Source: Deltaproteobacteria bacterium
GTDB taxonomy: Bacteria > CG2-30-53-67
NCBI GenBank assembly: GCA_013151235.1
Contig: JAADIO010000062.1
Coordinates: forward strand, 1 to 37,178
Direction: 5' to 3'
DNA length: 37,178 nt
The notes under the pieces are model-generated. The model was not told the DNA's origin. It saw only the letters and a list, made by a program, of their open reading frames with translations, and did not search any database. Shown here in pieces: positions 7,150 through 14,528 of this stretch. Numbering within the stretch: the first letter of the stretch is position 1; each line of letters opens with the position of its first letter. The position numbers were made by a program, and so were the translations under genes.

Positions 7150-7725
7150 ATGTCGAGAACCGTGAAAACCATCCTGATCATCTTGGCCGTCCTGCTCCTC
7201 TTCGCCTTCACGGCCTTCAGCTGGGTCAAGCAGGGATACAACCGCGCCGTGGCCCTGGACGAAAACGTCAAGGGACACTGGGCCCAGGTGGAAAACCAGC
7301 TCAAGCGCCGGTACGACCTGATCCCCAACCTTGTGCAGACGGTCAAGGGGTACGCCAAGCACGAGAAGGAGCTTTTCGAACATCTCGCCGACGCCCGGAC
7401 AAAATATTTCCAGGCCAAGGACGTAAAAGGCAAGATCGCAGCATCCAACCAGCTTGAGGGGGTTCTCTCCCGCCTGCTGCTGTTGAAGGAGCAGTACCCG
7501 GAACTCAAGGCGAACCAGTCCTTCCTGAAACTCCAGGACAGCCTCGAGGGGACGGAAAACCGGATCGCCGTAGAGCGAAAACGGTACAACGACGCCGTGC
7601 AGCAGCTCAACACATTCACCCGCACCTTCTTCGGCCGCTTCTTCACAGCCATGGCGGGGGTCGGAAAAGCGGAATACTACAAAATCCCGGAAGGAGAAAA
7701 AGCCGTGCCGAAGGTAAAATTCTGA
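7150..7725 (+). CDS. lemA: LemA family membrane protein
   Basis: 191 residues with one N-terminal membrane anchor (about 7-25) and a long helical bundle outside the membrane. The family signature is at about 54-73: a basic RRYDLIPNLVQTVKGYA stretch followed by HEKE. NRIAVERKRYNDAV near 138-151 is the second conserved block. LemA proteins are widespread envelope proteins of unknown biochemical activity, very often encoded with TPM/YgcG-type proteins, as here. The start is ATG 7150, preceded by TTGGAGAATTGCG. It is separated from the TPM gene by a repeat element but is probably in the same transcript. Confidence 0.93.
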   Translation: MSRTVKTILIILAVLLLFAFTAFSWVKQGYNRAVALDENVKGHWAQVENQLKRRYDLIPNLVQTVKGYAKHEKELFEHLADARTKYFQAKDVKGKIAASNQLEGVLSRLLLLKEQYPELKANQSFLKLQDSLEGTENRIAVERKRYNDAVQQLNTFTRTFFGRFFTAMAGVGKAEYYKIPEGEKAVPKVKF

Positions 7726-7747
7726 ACATGACACGGGAGGAAGATTC

Positions 7748-8728
7748 ATGGCCGACAAGGAGTTGATGTACAAGTACAAACGTTTCGTCGCCGACTACAA
7801 CGGCGGGATGGGGCGGGAGGCGCTTTGCAAAAAGTATCAGCTTGACGAGTCGAAATTCGATGCCTTTCTCAAGTTCCTGAAACGGAAGGGCTTCTTGCTG
7901 GGCCAGGCCCCCCTTGTAACCAAATTCAGGTCGGCCCACGAGATCGACTTTACGATCTACGGGGACGACCTGCAGTTCGTCGAGATCGAGCTGGACCCGA
8001 ACGAGACGGCCATCGCAGAGGCGGGGGCGATGATGTACATGGAGCAGGGGATCGAGATGCAGACGATCTTCGGCGACGGGAGTAAAGAGTCTGAGAGTAT
8101 CATGGGGAAGATCTTCGGGGCGGGCAAACGGGTCCTCACGGGGGAATCCCTCTTTATGACGGCCTACACAAACCGGGGGGCAGGGAAACAGCATGTCGCC
8201 TTCGGGGCGCCCTACCCGGGAAAGATCATCGCCCTCGACCTTTCGGATCTCGGCGGGGAGATCCTCTGCCAGAAGAGCGCCTTCCTCTGCGCCGCCAAGG
8301 GGGTTTCGGTCGAGATCGCCTTCCAGAAGAAGTTGGGGGTGGGACTCTTCGGCGGGGAAGGGTTCATCCTCCAGAAGCTCCTGGGGGACGGCTATGTCTT
8401 CGTCCATGCCGGAGGGACGATCGTCGAACGGGAACTCAAACAGATGGAAAGGATGCGGATCGATACCGGATGTATCGCCGCCCTGCAAGCAGGCGTCAAC
8501 TACGACATTGAATTTATCGGGGGGATCAAGAATACGCTTTTCGGCGGCGAGGGAGTCTTCTTCGCAACCGTCACCGGTCCGGGAAAGGTCTGGCTCCAGT
8601 CCCTCCCCTTCTCCCGTCTCGCCGACCGGATCATCGCCTCGGCTCCGAAAATGGGCGGTGCGCGCAGAGGGCAGGGATCAATCCTCGGCGGGCTGGGCGA
8701 TCTGCTCGGCGGGGACAACCGGTTCTGA
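7748..8728 (+). CDS. AIM24/TIGR00266-family protein
   Basis: 326 residues. The main domain, from about residue 60 onward, has the family's repeated beta-strand units: FVEIELDPNETAIAEAGAMMYME, GAGKQHVAFGAPYPGKIIALDL, and GLFGGEGFILQKLLGDGYVFVHAGG. The family's TVTGPGKVWLQSLPFSRLADRI ending is present near 280-301. Yeast Aim24 supports mitochondrial inner-membrane organisation; bacterial relatives are uncharacterised. An extra N-terminal segment of about 60 residues (YNGGMGREALCKKYQLDESKF) looks like a small helix-turn-helix module and may be a lineage-specific addition. The GGAGGAAG site lies 6 bases before ATG 7748. It follows lemA by 22 bases and is likely the last gene of the cluster. Confidence 0.85.
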   Translation: MADKELMYKYKRFVADYNGGMGREALCKKYQLDESKFDAFLKFLKRKGFLLGQAPLVTKFRSAHEIDFTIYGDDLQFVEIELDPNETAIAEAGAMMYMEQGIEMQTIFGDGSKESESIMGKIFGAGKRVLTGESLFMTAYTNRGAGKQHVAFGAPYPGKIIALDLSDLGGEILCQKSAFLCAAKGVSVEIAFQKKLGVGLFGGEGFILQKLLGDGYVFVHAGGTIVERELKQMERMRIDTGCIAALQAGVNYDIEFIGGIKNTLFGGEGVFFATVTGPGKVWLQSLPFSRLADRIIASAPKMGGARRGQGSILGGLGDLLGGDNRF

Positions 8729-8783
8729 CAGCAACCTTCAGCACTCAGCGGTCGGCTTTCAGCTCCTGAACCCCCTCATCCCA

Positions 8784-8809
8784 CCCTTCTCCCCTTGAGG
8801 GGAGAAGGG
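8784..8809. repeat. Perfect 11-bp hairpin (CCCTTCTCCCC/GGGGAGAAGGG)
   Basis: Arms 8784-8794 and 8799-8809 with a TTGA loop. It lies 55 bases after the AIM24-like gene and before the macro-domain gene stop. No T-run follows on either strand, so it is a dispersed palindromic repeat more than a classic terminator. The bases that follow (8860-8915, CTCCGTGGTGAATGCTTTTG) resemble 18180-18200, another intergenic gap. Confidence 0.55.
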
Positions 8810-8920
8810 GCAACTTCACGACCCAGAGGATGTTTCCTCCTCTCCTCTGTTTTGCCTTTTCCATGTCTTGCTTTTCTCTGTGTGCTCCGTGGTGAATGCT
8901 TTTGTCTTTGCCTTTGTGCC

Positions 8921-9469
8921 TCAACCACCCCCCATGACCTCCTGCAATGCTTCCTCGTAGACTGCAAGATCCCTCTCCGAGAAGAGGACGAAACGGACCT
9001 CTTCCAGTTCACACCCTTGAAGGAACTCCCGGACGGTGCTCAGTGCAATCCGGGCGGCCTCTTCGATGGGGAAGCGGTAGGCGCCGGTGCTGATGGAAGG
9101 GAAGGAGACGGAGGAGACCCCCTTTTCCTTCGCCAGGGTCAAGCTGTTGCGATAGGCACGGGCGAGGAGCTCCCGCTCATTTCGGTTCCCGCCGGACCAG
9201 ACCGGCCCCACGGTGTGGATGACGTACCGGGCCGTCAGGGTTCCCCCCATGGTGATGACAGCCTCTCCCGTGGGACATCGCCCTTGTTTCGCCACAATCT
9301 TTTTGCACGCCTCCAGGATGGCCGGCCCTCCGGCCCGGTGGATCGCGCCGTCGACTCCGCCGCCTCCCATGAGGGATGAGTTCGCTGCATTAACGATCGC
9401 CTCCGTGTCGGCCTTCGTGATGTCCCCTCTCACCAGGACCAGCTTCGACCTTCCAATCTTCTTCTCCAT
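8921..9469 (-). CDS. Macro-domain protein (ADP-ribose-binding/deacetylase type)
   Basis: 182 residues from ATG 9469, with an AGAGAGG site upstream; a longer frame exists but would overlap the Smr gene. This is a stand-alone macro domain: GDITKADTEAIVNAANS at 15-31, MGGGGVDGAIHRAGG at 34-48, CPTGEAVITMGG at 63-74, and SFPSISTGAYRFPIEEAA near 120-137. The Asn-Ala-Ala-Asn and Gly-rich loop motifs are those of MacroD/YmdB enzymes, which remove acetyl groups from O-acetyl-ADP-ribose or ADP-ribose from proteins. Its start is 14 bases downstream of the Smr gene stop, so the two are cotranscribed. Confidence 0.92.
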   Translation of the reverse strand: MEKKIGRSKLVLVRGDITKADTEAIVNAANSSLMGGGGVDGAIHRAGGPAILEACKKIVAKQGRCPTGEAVITMGGTLTARYVIHTVGPVWSGGNRNERELLARAYRNSLTLAKEKGVSSVSFPSISTGAYRFPIEEAARIALSTVREFLQGCELEEVRFVLFSERDLAVYEEALQEVMGGG

Positions 9470-9482
9470 GGCGCCTCTCTCC

Positions 9483-9782
9483 TCAGTCAGCCCGGATCCG
9501 CACCAGCGTCGCCCCCCATCCGCCCAACTCCGGCGGCGCATCCCGAAAGGAGAGGACCGCCGGACTTTGAGAAAGGACCGACTGCACGATCCTCCGCTGC
9601 GTTCCGATCCCCTTGCCGTGGATGATGCGGACCTCCGGGAGCCCCCGTTTCCGGCACTGATAGAGATATTCCTCCACGACCGACTTCACGTCCTTTGCCT
9701 GAAAGGTATGGAGGTCAAGTTCATCGCCGATGGGGTATTCCAAAGTTTCTTCGTCTCGCGCATCATCTCCCATGGCCACCAT
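9483..9782 (-). CDS. Stand-alone Smr-domain protein
   Basis: 99 residues, almost all one Smr domain. The DELDLHTFQAKDV motif (residues 20-32, with the key LDLHT) and IIHGKGIGTQRR (53-64, with HGKG) are both intact. The Smr domain is the nuclease-like C-terminal part of MutS2, and it also occurs alone; recent work links it to cleavage of mRNA on collided ribosomes. With no other domain present, the exact substrate is open. The start ATG 9782 has GGAGG upstream; a start four codons later is possible. It lies between trpE (62 bases upstream) and the macro-domain gene. Confidence 0.9.
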   Translation of the reverse strand: MVAMGDDARDEETLEYPIGDELDLHTFQAKDVKSVVEEYLYQCRKRGLPEVRIIHGKGIGTQRRIVQSVLSQSPAVLSFRDAPPELGGWGATLVRIRAD

Positions 9783-9844
9783 CTCAGGTCTTCCCCCTCC
9801 GACAAAGAGGAGAACAAAAAAAGGACGGCTGAACCATCCATAGA

Positions 9845-11368
9845 TCAGACTGTTTCGAGGGTCTGGAGCAGGGCGTTCGCCTTGTGGAGGGTCTCAAAGT
9901 ATTCCCGTTCCGGATCGGAGTCGGCGACGATCCCGGCGCCCACCTGAACGTGCGCCTTGCCGGCCTTGATGACGAAGGTCCGGATGATGATGTTCAGGTC
10001 CATGTCGCCGTTGAAACCGAGCCAACCGATCGAGCCGGTGTACGGTCCCCGCTGCACCGGCTCAAGTTCGTCGATGATCTCCATGCACCGGACCTTGGGG
10101 ACACCCGTGATCGTGCCGCCGGGAAAGGTCGCCCGGATGAGATCGAAGAGGTCCTTCCCGGCATGAAGGTTCCCCCGGACGTTCGAGACGATATGGATGA
10201 CGTGGGAATAATCCTCCAGGACCATCAGTTCATCGACCCGGACGGTACCGTAGTCACAGACGCGGCCTATGTCGTTCCGCTCCAGGTCGATGAGCATGAT
10301 ATGCTCGGCCCGCTCTTTCTCATTGGTAATCAGCTCAGCACTCATGGCCTGATCCCCGGCTGGATCTTTTCCCCTCGGCCGGGTCCCGGCAATGGGACGG
10401 GTCTCCACTACCCCGTCTTTTAAAAGCATCAACCGTTCCGGTGAAGAACTGACGATCTGAAACTCCTGAAAATCGAGATAAGCCGCAAAGGGAGAGGGAT
10501 TGATCTCCCGAAGGATCCGATAGAGGTGGAAGGAATCGAGATCTCCGATCTCGGCGGTGAGCCGCTGGGAGAGATTGGTCTGAAAGATATCCCCCGCCTT
10601 GATGTAGGCCTTGGCCCGTCGAACCATTTCCATATAGTTTTCCTTGGCCATATTCGGGAGCACGGGAAAGGAACGAGACGATCTTTGCCTCTTCAAGGAC
10701 GGCAACGCCTCCCCGTCCATGATCTTCCGGTAAAGTCCTTTTAGTCTTTCCACCCCTTCTTCATAAGCACGGATTCGTGCAGAGGTCTCCGACGGAGAGT
10801 GGCGCAGGAGGGGAATGTGGACCAGGATCACTTCCTTCTCCACATGGTCAAAGAGGATGCAGGTATCGACAAAGAGGAAATGAAGATCGGGGATCGCCAG
10901 GTCATCAACAGCCGTGCGGGGGAGCTTCTCGAAAAAATGAACAGCATCATAGGAGATGAGCCCTACTGCCCCGCCGGTGAACGGGGGGGCGCCGGGAGTC
11001 CTGACAACGGGAGTCTCCTCCATGAGCCGCTTCAGTTCAATGAAAGGATTCCCATCAATCTTTCTTTCATAGATTCCTTCCCGGATCCGGATCTTACTCC
11101 CCTTGCTCGAAAAAACGCGAAAAGGACGGGTGCCGATGATCGAATAGCGGCCGATCCGATCGCTCCCCTTCACCGACTCCAGAAGAAAGGAATCCTTCCC
11201 TTCCCGGATCCGCTGAAAAACCGTAGGAGGATCGAGGAGCCCTTGGGGAAAACGTAAAAAGATCGGGACAGCAGGGACCTTGCTCCCGGACGCCTTTTCC
11301 TCTTCCGACAACTTCAAAAAGACCTCACGGGACGGGGTCGTGGCAAGATTTTCCGTCGTTGCACCCAT
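9845..11368 (-). CDS. trpE: Anthranilate synthase component I
   Basis: 507 residues from ATG 11368, which has AGGAAGG 5 bases upstream; starts at 11383 (ATG) and 11386 (GTG) are also open. It makes anthranilate from chorismate in tryptophan synthesis. The LLES motif of the tryptophan feedback site is at 62-65. The chorismate-binding domain has SSSPERLM, PIAGTRPRG, the ERAEHIMLIDLERND block and GGTITGVPKVRCMEIIDELE. The Pro-Ile-Ala-Gly-Thr form, rather than Pro-Ile-Lys-Gly-Thr, favours TrpE over PabB. No trpG, trpD or other trp gene is adjacent, so the glutaminase partner must be elsewhere. It is followed by smr and macro-domain genes, an unusual setting. Confidence 0.93.
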   Translation of the reverse strand: MGATTENLATTPSREVFLKLSEEEKASGSKVPAVPIFLRFPQGLLDPPTVFQRIREGKDSFLLESVKGSDRIGRYSIIGTRPFRVFSSKGSKIRIREGIYERKIDGNPFIELKRLMEETPVVRTPGAPPFTGGAVGLISYDAVHFFEKLPRTAVDDLAIPDLHFLFVDTCILFDHVEKEVILVHIPLLRHSPSETSARIRAYEEGVERLKGLYRKIMDGEALPSLKRQRSSRSFPVLPNMAKENYMEMVRRAKAYIKAGDIFQTNLSQRLTAEIGDLDSFHLYRILREINPSPFAAYLDFQEFQIVSSSPERLMLLKDGVVETRPIAGTRPRGKDPAGDQAMSAELITNEKERAEHIMLIDLERNDIGRVCDYGTVRVDELMVLEDYSHVIHIVSNVRGNLHAGKDLFDLIRATFPGGTITGVPKVRCMEIIDELEPVQRGPYTGSIGWLGFNGDMDLNIIIRTFVIKAGKAHVQVGAGIVADSDPEREYFETLHKANALLQTLETV

Positions 11369-11382
11369 GGGTTCCTTCCTCA

Positions 11383-11541
11383 TCACTTCTCATAATAACG
11401 GATCTTGCGGCCGGGGAGGAAGAAGTGCGGTCCCCCTAGGTGCATCAGGAACTCCGTTCCGGCCTCGCCCATCTTCCAGGTCCCGTCGAAGATCCCCCGG
11501 GCCACCTCGGCCTTGAGGACCTCACCGATCAAGAGGGCCAT
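11383..11541 (-). pseudogene. Small frame, possible C-terminal remnant of a flavin-reductase-like gene
   Basis: A 52-residue frame from ATG 11541 to a TGA at 11383 that overlaps a possible trpE start (TGATG). The sequence begins MALLIGEVLKAEVARGIFDG and ends FFLPGRKIRYYEK, with FLMHLGGPH between. An IGEVL..EV entry followed by LHLGG is reminiscent of the C-terminal end of flavin reductase (FMN-binding split-barrel) proteins, whose N-terminal two thirds would be missing: an in-frame stop occurs three codons before the ATG. This is tentative. It could be a true small gene coupled to trpE. Confidence 0.4.
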
Positions 11542-11614
11542 ACCTTATCGAAAATCCCGATAAAAGGCAAGAAATAGGGGAAGGCCCCGGAGTGGGGTCC
11601 CTCTTCCGGGCCGC

Positions 11615-11642
11615 TTGACAGGCCCGTCCGCCGGGGTAGAAT
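11615..11642 (+). promoter_or_regulatory. Promoter upstream of the azoreductase gene
   Basis: TTGACA (11615-11620), 16 bases, TAGAAT (11637-11642). The transcript would begin near 11649 and cross repeat family A before the gene at 11763. Confidence 0.6.
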
Positions 11643-11678
11643 GGAAGATGAAAAGATCGATCATATTGCTGATGATTC

Positions 11679-11747
11679 TGTAGCGTTACCCTTTATGGGT
11701 GACGAATCCGCCGGGACAAATCGTCCCGGGTCAACCGGGACGCTACA
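11679..11747. repeat. Dispersed palindromic repeat, family A copy 3 (inverted)
   Basis: A 69-base element bounded by TGTAGCGT (11679-11686) and ACGCTACA (11740-11747), perfect 8-bp terminal inverted repeats. The inner part includes ACCCTTTATGGGTGAC and CGGGACAAATCGTCCCG, the latter a second stem. Its reverse complement matches copy 2 over the CATAAAGG...ACGCTACA stretch. The azoreductase ribosome site begins a few bases after it. Confidence 0.7.
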
Positions 11748-11762
11748 ATAAAGGAGAATGCC

Positions 11763-12395
11763 ATGAACAGACTACTCTATATCCAAGCCTCTCCCAGGGA
11801 AGAGCGTTCACACGCCATCCGGGTGGCCGATGCTTTCGCCGGAAGCTACCGGGAAACACATCGGGGGGCCGAGATTATGACCCTCGATCTCTTCCGGAAG
11901 GATCTTCCCCCCTTCGACGGCCTGGCCGTGCAGGCGAAATACACGATCCTTCACGGTGAAAAGCACAGCGAGGAGGAAATTCGTGCATGGCAGGCTGTGG
12001 AGGCGGTGATCGATGAATTCAAAGGCGCAGACTGCTATCTCTTTGCCGTTCCGATGTGGAATTTCGGCATCCCCTATCGGCTCAAACAATATATTGATCT
12101 TCTGGTTCAGCCGACCTACACCTTCGCCTTCGATCCGGAGAAAGGATATTCGGGCCTCGTCACGGGGAAGTCCGCCTTCATCGCCTACGCCCGGGGCGGA
12201 GAGTATGCCGAGGGGACCGAGGCAGAGGTGTACGATTTCCAGAAGAAATACATGGAGACCATCCTGGGTTTCATCGGGATCACCGATATCTCATCGGTCG
12301 TTATCGAGCCGACCCTGCAGGGGGGACCCGATGTAGCACAGGAGAAAAGAGAGGCGGCAATTTCCAGGGCCCGGGAGTTGGCCCGCAGTTTCTGA
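11763..12395 (+). CDS. azoR: FMN-dependent NADH-azoreductase (AzoR type)
   Basis: 210 residues, the normal AzoR length. The flavodoxin-like fold is seen in LLYIQASPREERSHA (phosphate-binding loop, 4-18) and the FMN-binding PMWNFGIPYRLKQYID (97-112). YARGGEY near 141-147 is the next conserved block. These enzymes use NADH to reduce azo dyes and quinones; the physiological role is probably quinone detoxification. The start ATG 11763 has AAGGAG 6 bases upstream. It stands alone on the plus strand. Confidence 0.93.
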   Translation: MNRLLYIQASPREERSHAIRVADAFAGSYRETHRGAEIMTLDLFRKDLPPFDGLAVQAKYTILHGEKHSEEEIRAWQAVEAVIDEFKGADCYLFAVPMWNFGIPYRLKQYIDLLVQPTYTFAFDPEKGYSGLVTGKSAFIAYARGGEYAEGTEAEVYDFQKKYMETILGFIGITDISSVVIEPTLQGGPDVAQEKREAAISRARELARSF

Positions 12396-12414
12396 GACCG
12401 GAAGCCCGGGAAGA

Positions 12415-12714
12415 TCAAAGATCAAGAAGCTTTGAACCGTGGATGATGCGCAGAACGAAGACGTTCCTTCCTTCCACACGATAAATGACACGATATTTTT
12501 TGTGTATCAAATGCCTGTAATTTGTACCTAAAAAATCGTTCTCCGGGATCGAAGGGGAACGCTTCGGAAATGAGGAAAGGGAACCGATCTTCACTTCAAG
12601 CTCCAGAATGAATTTTCTTGCTTTGCTGAAGCTGTCTTCCGAGATATGAAAAAAGATGCGTCCCAAGTCCCTTTGAGCAGTACGGGTGAGATGGACTTTA
12701 TAGGCCTTCTGCAA
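12415..12714 (-). CDS. ParE/RelE-family toxin
   Basis: 99 residues with the RelE/ParE fold: a helical N-terminal half (AQRDLGRIFFHISEDSFSKARKFILELE) and the strand-rich YRHLIHKKYRVIYRVEGRNVFVLRIIHG ending typical of ParE. Family members poison DNA gyrase or cut mRNA on ribosomes; the sequence alone does not decide which, although the YRVIYRVE pattern with a short tail is more ParE-like. The only usable start is a TTG at 12714, inside the antitoxin gene (17-base overlap), preceded by a GGAG site. This suggests weak, coupled translation that keeps toxin below antitoxin. Confidence 0.9.
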   Translation of the reverse strand: MQKAYKVHLTRTAQRDLGRIFFHISEDSFSKARKFILELEVKIGSLSSFPKRSPSIPENDFLGTNYRHLIHKKYRVIYRVEGRNVFVLRIIHGSKLLDL

Positions 12715-12976
12715 CCTTGAACTCCTTGAAAAAGTCCTTCGCCTCGGAATAACGTCCTTCCCTTACATCTTCTTCGGCAGGAATAAGAAGTTTGAGAAGA
12801 TTGAAGGCCTTCAAGATCTTCTCGTACTCTCCGGCATCGACCAGGACGGCCTCAGCCTTGCCATTAATCGTAAGAACAACGGGACGTCCCGTCTTGCGGA
12901 TCTGCTTCAAGATGGAATTCGTATTTCTCTTTAATTCGGTGATCGAGCGAATATCTTCCGTAATACTGAGCGCCAT
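12698..12976 (-). CDS. Phd/YefM-family antitoxin
   Basis: 92 residues from ATG 12976, with GGAGA 6 bases upstream; the longer TTG at 12988 would overlap that site. The N-terminal DNA-binding part has the family pattern MALSITEDIRSITELKRN, with RPVVLTINGKAEAVLVDAGEYEKI near 31-54. The C-terminal third (EEDVREGRYSEAKDFFKEF) would wrap the toxin. The pair is in the usual antitoxin-first order and is expected to repress its own promoter at 13019-13047. Confidence 0.93.
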   Translation of the reverse strand: MALSITEDIRSITELKRNTNSILKQIRKTGRPVVLTINGKAEAVLVDAGEYEKILKAFNLLKLLIPAEEDVREGRYSEAKDFFKEFKVAEGL

Positions 12977-13018
12977 AAGTGTCTCCAATAATCCTATTCA
13001 GCATTTTATTTAGTGCTT

Positions 13019-13047
13019 ATAATACATCACAAATAATGTTTTTGCAA
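13019..13047 (-). promoter_or_regulatory. Promoter of the toxin-antitoxin pair
   Basis: Minus strand: TTGCAA (13047-13042), 17 bases, TATTAT (13024-13019), 43 bases before the antitoxin ATG. The surrounding DNA is AT-rich compared with its flanks. Confidence 0.6.
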
Positions 13048-13081
13048 GCCCATGATCGTCTATAAAATCGGGTGAAAAAAT

Positions 13082-14350
13082 TCACTCTCCGGGCCGCTGC
13101 ACCTGGTAATTGACGACCTTCTCCGCCCCGGCGATCCGGAAGAGGGGGTCTTGCCCGATCAGTTCCCGTAGTCTTTCGACCGGAAGATGGCTGTAAAAAA
13201 CAGGGGAAAGCAATGAACCACCTTCGTACAGACCGGTGACAAACCGCTTCAACGGCGGATCACCAAGGATCCGATCGGTCAGAGGAAGACTCCGGTAGAG
13301 ACGAAGATGGACGTTCACCACCACCTCGTCGGGTACGGCCTCCCGAAAAAAATCAAGACTTCTTTGCAAGGTCTCCTCATCCTCGAAAGGAAAGCCGGTA
13401 AGAAAATCAACGGAGATTCCGATACCGTTCCGCCGGGCTTGGGAGATCATCTCTTCCACATCTTTCCAGTAGTCGGGGGTCTGATGCAGGGAATCAACGG
13501 AAAGGGTCACAAGATCGGCCCCGGTCTTTCGCAATCGTTCGAAGAGTTCCGGACTGTAGTTCCCCGGTTTCATGTAGAGGGCCCACTGCAGGCCGAGGTC
13601 GGCCTCCTCCAATGCCCTGAGAAAATCGAGGGCCGGCCCAAGGTCTTCATTAAATTCGGAATCGCAGAGGTGAAGGCGGCGGATCCCCTGCCCGGCAAGG
13701 TGCCGCAATTCCCCGACCACGTCGTCGGGGTGCCGGTAGTGGACGGGGCTTCGGGCCTCCAGACAGTAGGGACAGCCGGAAGAGCACCCCTTGTGGGTTT
13801 CGAAACCGGCCAAGCCGTCCCGTGACAGATATTCGTTATAAGCGAAGAGACCTTCCCTCCGGGGGCGAAAACTTTCCGGACCCTCTCCGTAGACAATCCT
13901 CTTCGTCCCTTTCCACACATTTATATCCTGAAGGATCGCCGGCAGCGTCTTCTCGCCCGGGCCGACGATTGCGACGTCCGCCCCGACAAAGTTGCGAATC
14001 CCTTCGGGATCGGCGGGAAGGGCGGAACCGCCGATGATTACCGGCAGATCCCCCGTCCGCCGAATGCGCCCGATCAATTCCCGGATTTCCGGAAGAAAAT
14101 ATTCCGTGTCCGGATAAAGGGCGGAATCAAGATTCCGGATCGTCACACCGACAACACCGGGCGCATAGGAGCGGACCTTATTCTCCAGTTTCCGCAGGGG
14201 ATCGGTGGAAAAGCAGAGATCCAGTACCCGGACCTCGAAGGAATGTTTCCGAAGGGCATGGGCAAGATATTCCAGGCCGAGGGGGATGACGGGGGGAAAG
14301 CGGTAACGATTCGGATTGATGAGGAGGATTCTCGTCCCGGAAAGTTCCAT
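13082..14350 (-). CDS. B12-binding-type radical SAM protein
   Basis: 422 residues from ATG 14350 (starts at 14377 and 14401 are also open). Residues 1-145 form a cobalamin-binding-like Rossmann domain (RILLINPNRYRFPPVIPLGLEYLA at the start, VIIGGSALPADPE near 105). The radical SAM cluster motif is Cys189-x3-Cys193-x2-Cys196 (KGCSSGCPYC), followed by a TIM-barrel region with LHLCDSEFNED and FLTGFPFEDEETL. Such proteins carry out methylations and ring or thioether chemistry on many substrates. No partner gene is adjacent, so the reaction is unknown. It diverges from the secreted-protein gene at 14529. Confidence 0.87.
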   Translation of the reverse strand: MELSGTRILLINPNRYRFPPVIPLGLEYLAHALRKHSFEVRVLDLCFSTDPLRKLENKVRSYAPGVVGVTIRNLDSALYPDTEYFLPEIRELIGRIRRTGDLPVIIGGSALPADPEGIRNFVGADVAIVGPGEKTLPAILQDINVWKGTKRIVYGEGPESFRPRREGLFAYNEYLSRDGLAGFETHKGCSSGCPYCLEARSPVHYRHPDDVVGELRHLAGQGIRRLHLCDSEFNEDLGPALDFLRALEEADLGLQWALYMKPGNYSPELFERLRKTGADLVTLSVDSLHQTPDYWKDVEEMISQARRNGIGISVDFLTGFPFEDEETLQRSLDFFREAVPDEVVVNVHLRLYRSLPLTDRILGDPPLKRFVTGLYEGGSLLSPVFYSHLPVERLRELIGQDPLFRIAGAEKVVNYQVQRPGE

Positions 14351-14442
14351 TGACTCGCTTCTTCCTCTCCTCATTTTCAATGGTCGGTCGGTAGACAACA
14401 TGACGCATAAAACTTGTGTAGTCTACCCCAAATCATGATGAT

Positions 14443-14470
14443 TTGACAAGAGCCCGGAAGCGGATATAAT
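14443..14470 (+). promoter_or_regulatory. Perfect-consensus sigma-70 promoter
   Basis: TTGACA (14443-14448), 16 bases, TATAAT (14465-14470), both boxes perfect, 58 bases before the ATG at 14529. A palindrome AATCATGATGATT (14431-14443) abuts the -35 box and may be an operator shared with the divergent radical SAM gene. Confidence 0.75.
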
Positions 14471-14528
14471 CAGGAAAACGAAGGAAACCGCTCAGATCTT
14501 ATCTTCCTGCACCAGAAAGGTCCGGAGT

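Noticed and set aside
7030-7779. 249-residue minus-strand frame across lemA
   Set aside because: Antisense shadow of a well-recognised LemA protein.
8784-8809. Rho-independent terminator after the AIM24-like gene
   Set aside because: The stem is perfect, but no T-run follows on either strand; listed as a repeat instead.
8921-9541. Longer macro-domain start at 9541
   Set aside because: The added residues overlap the Smr gene and come before the normal macro start; ATG 9469 has a ribosome site.
9845-11368. PabB rather than TrpE
   Set aside because: The Pro-Ile-Ala-Gly-Thr motif and the LLES feedback motif favour anthranilate synthase.
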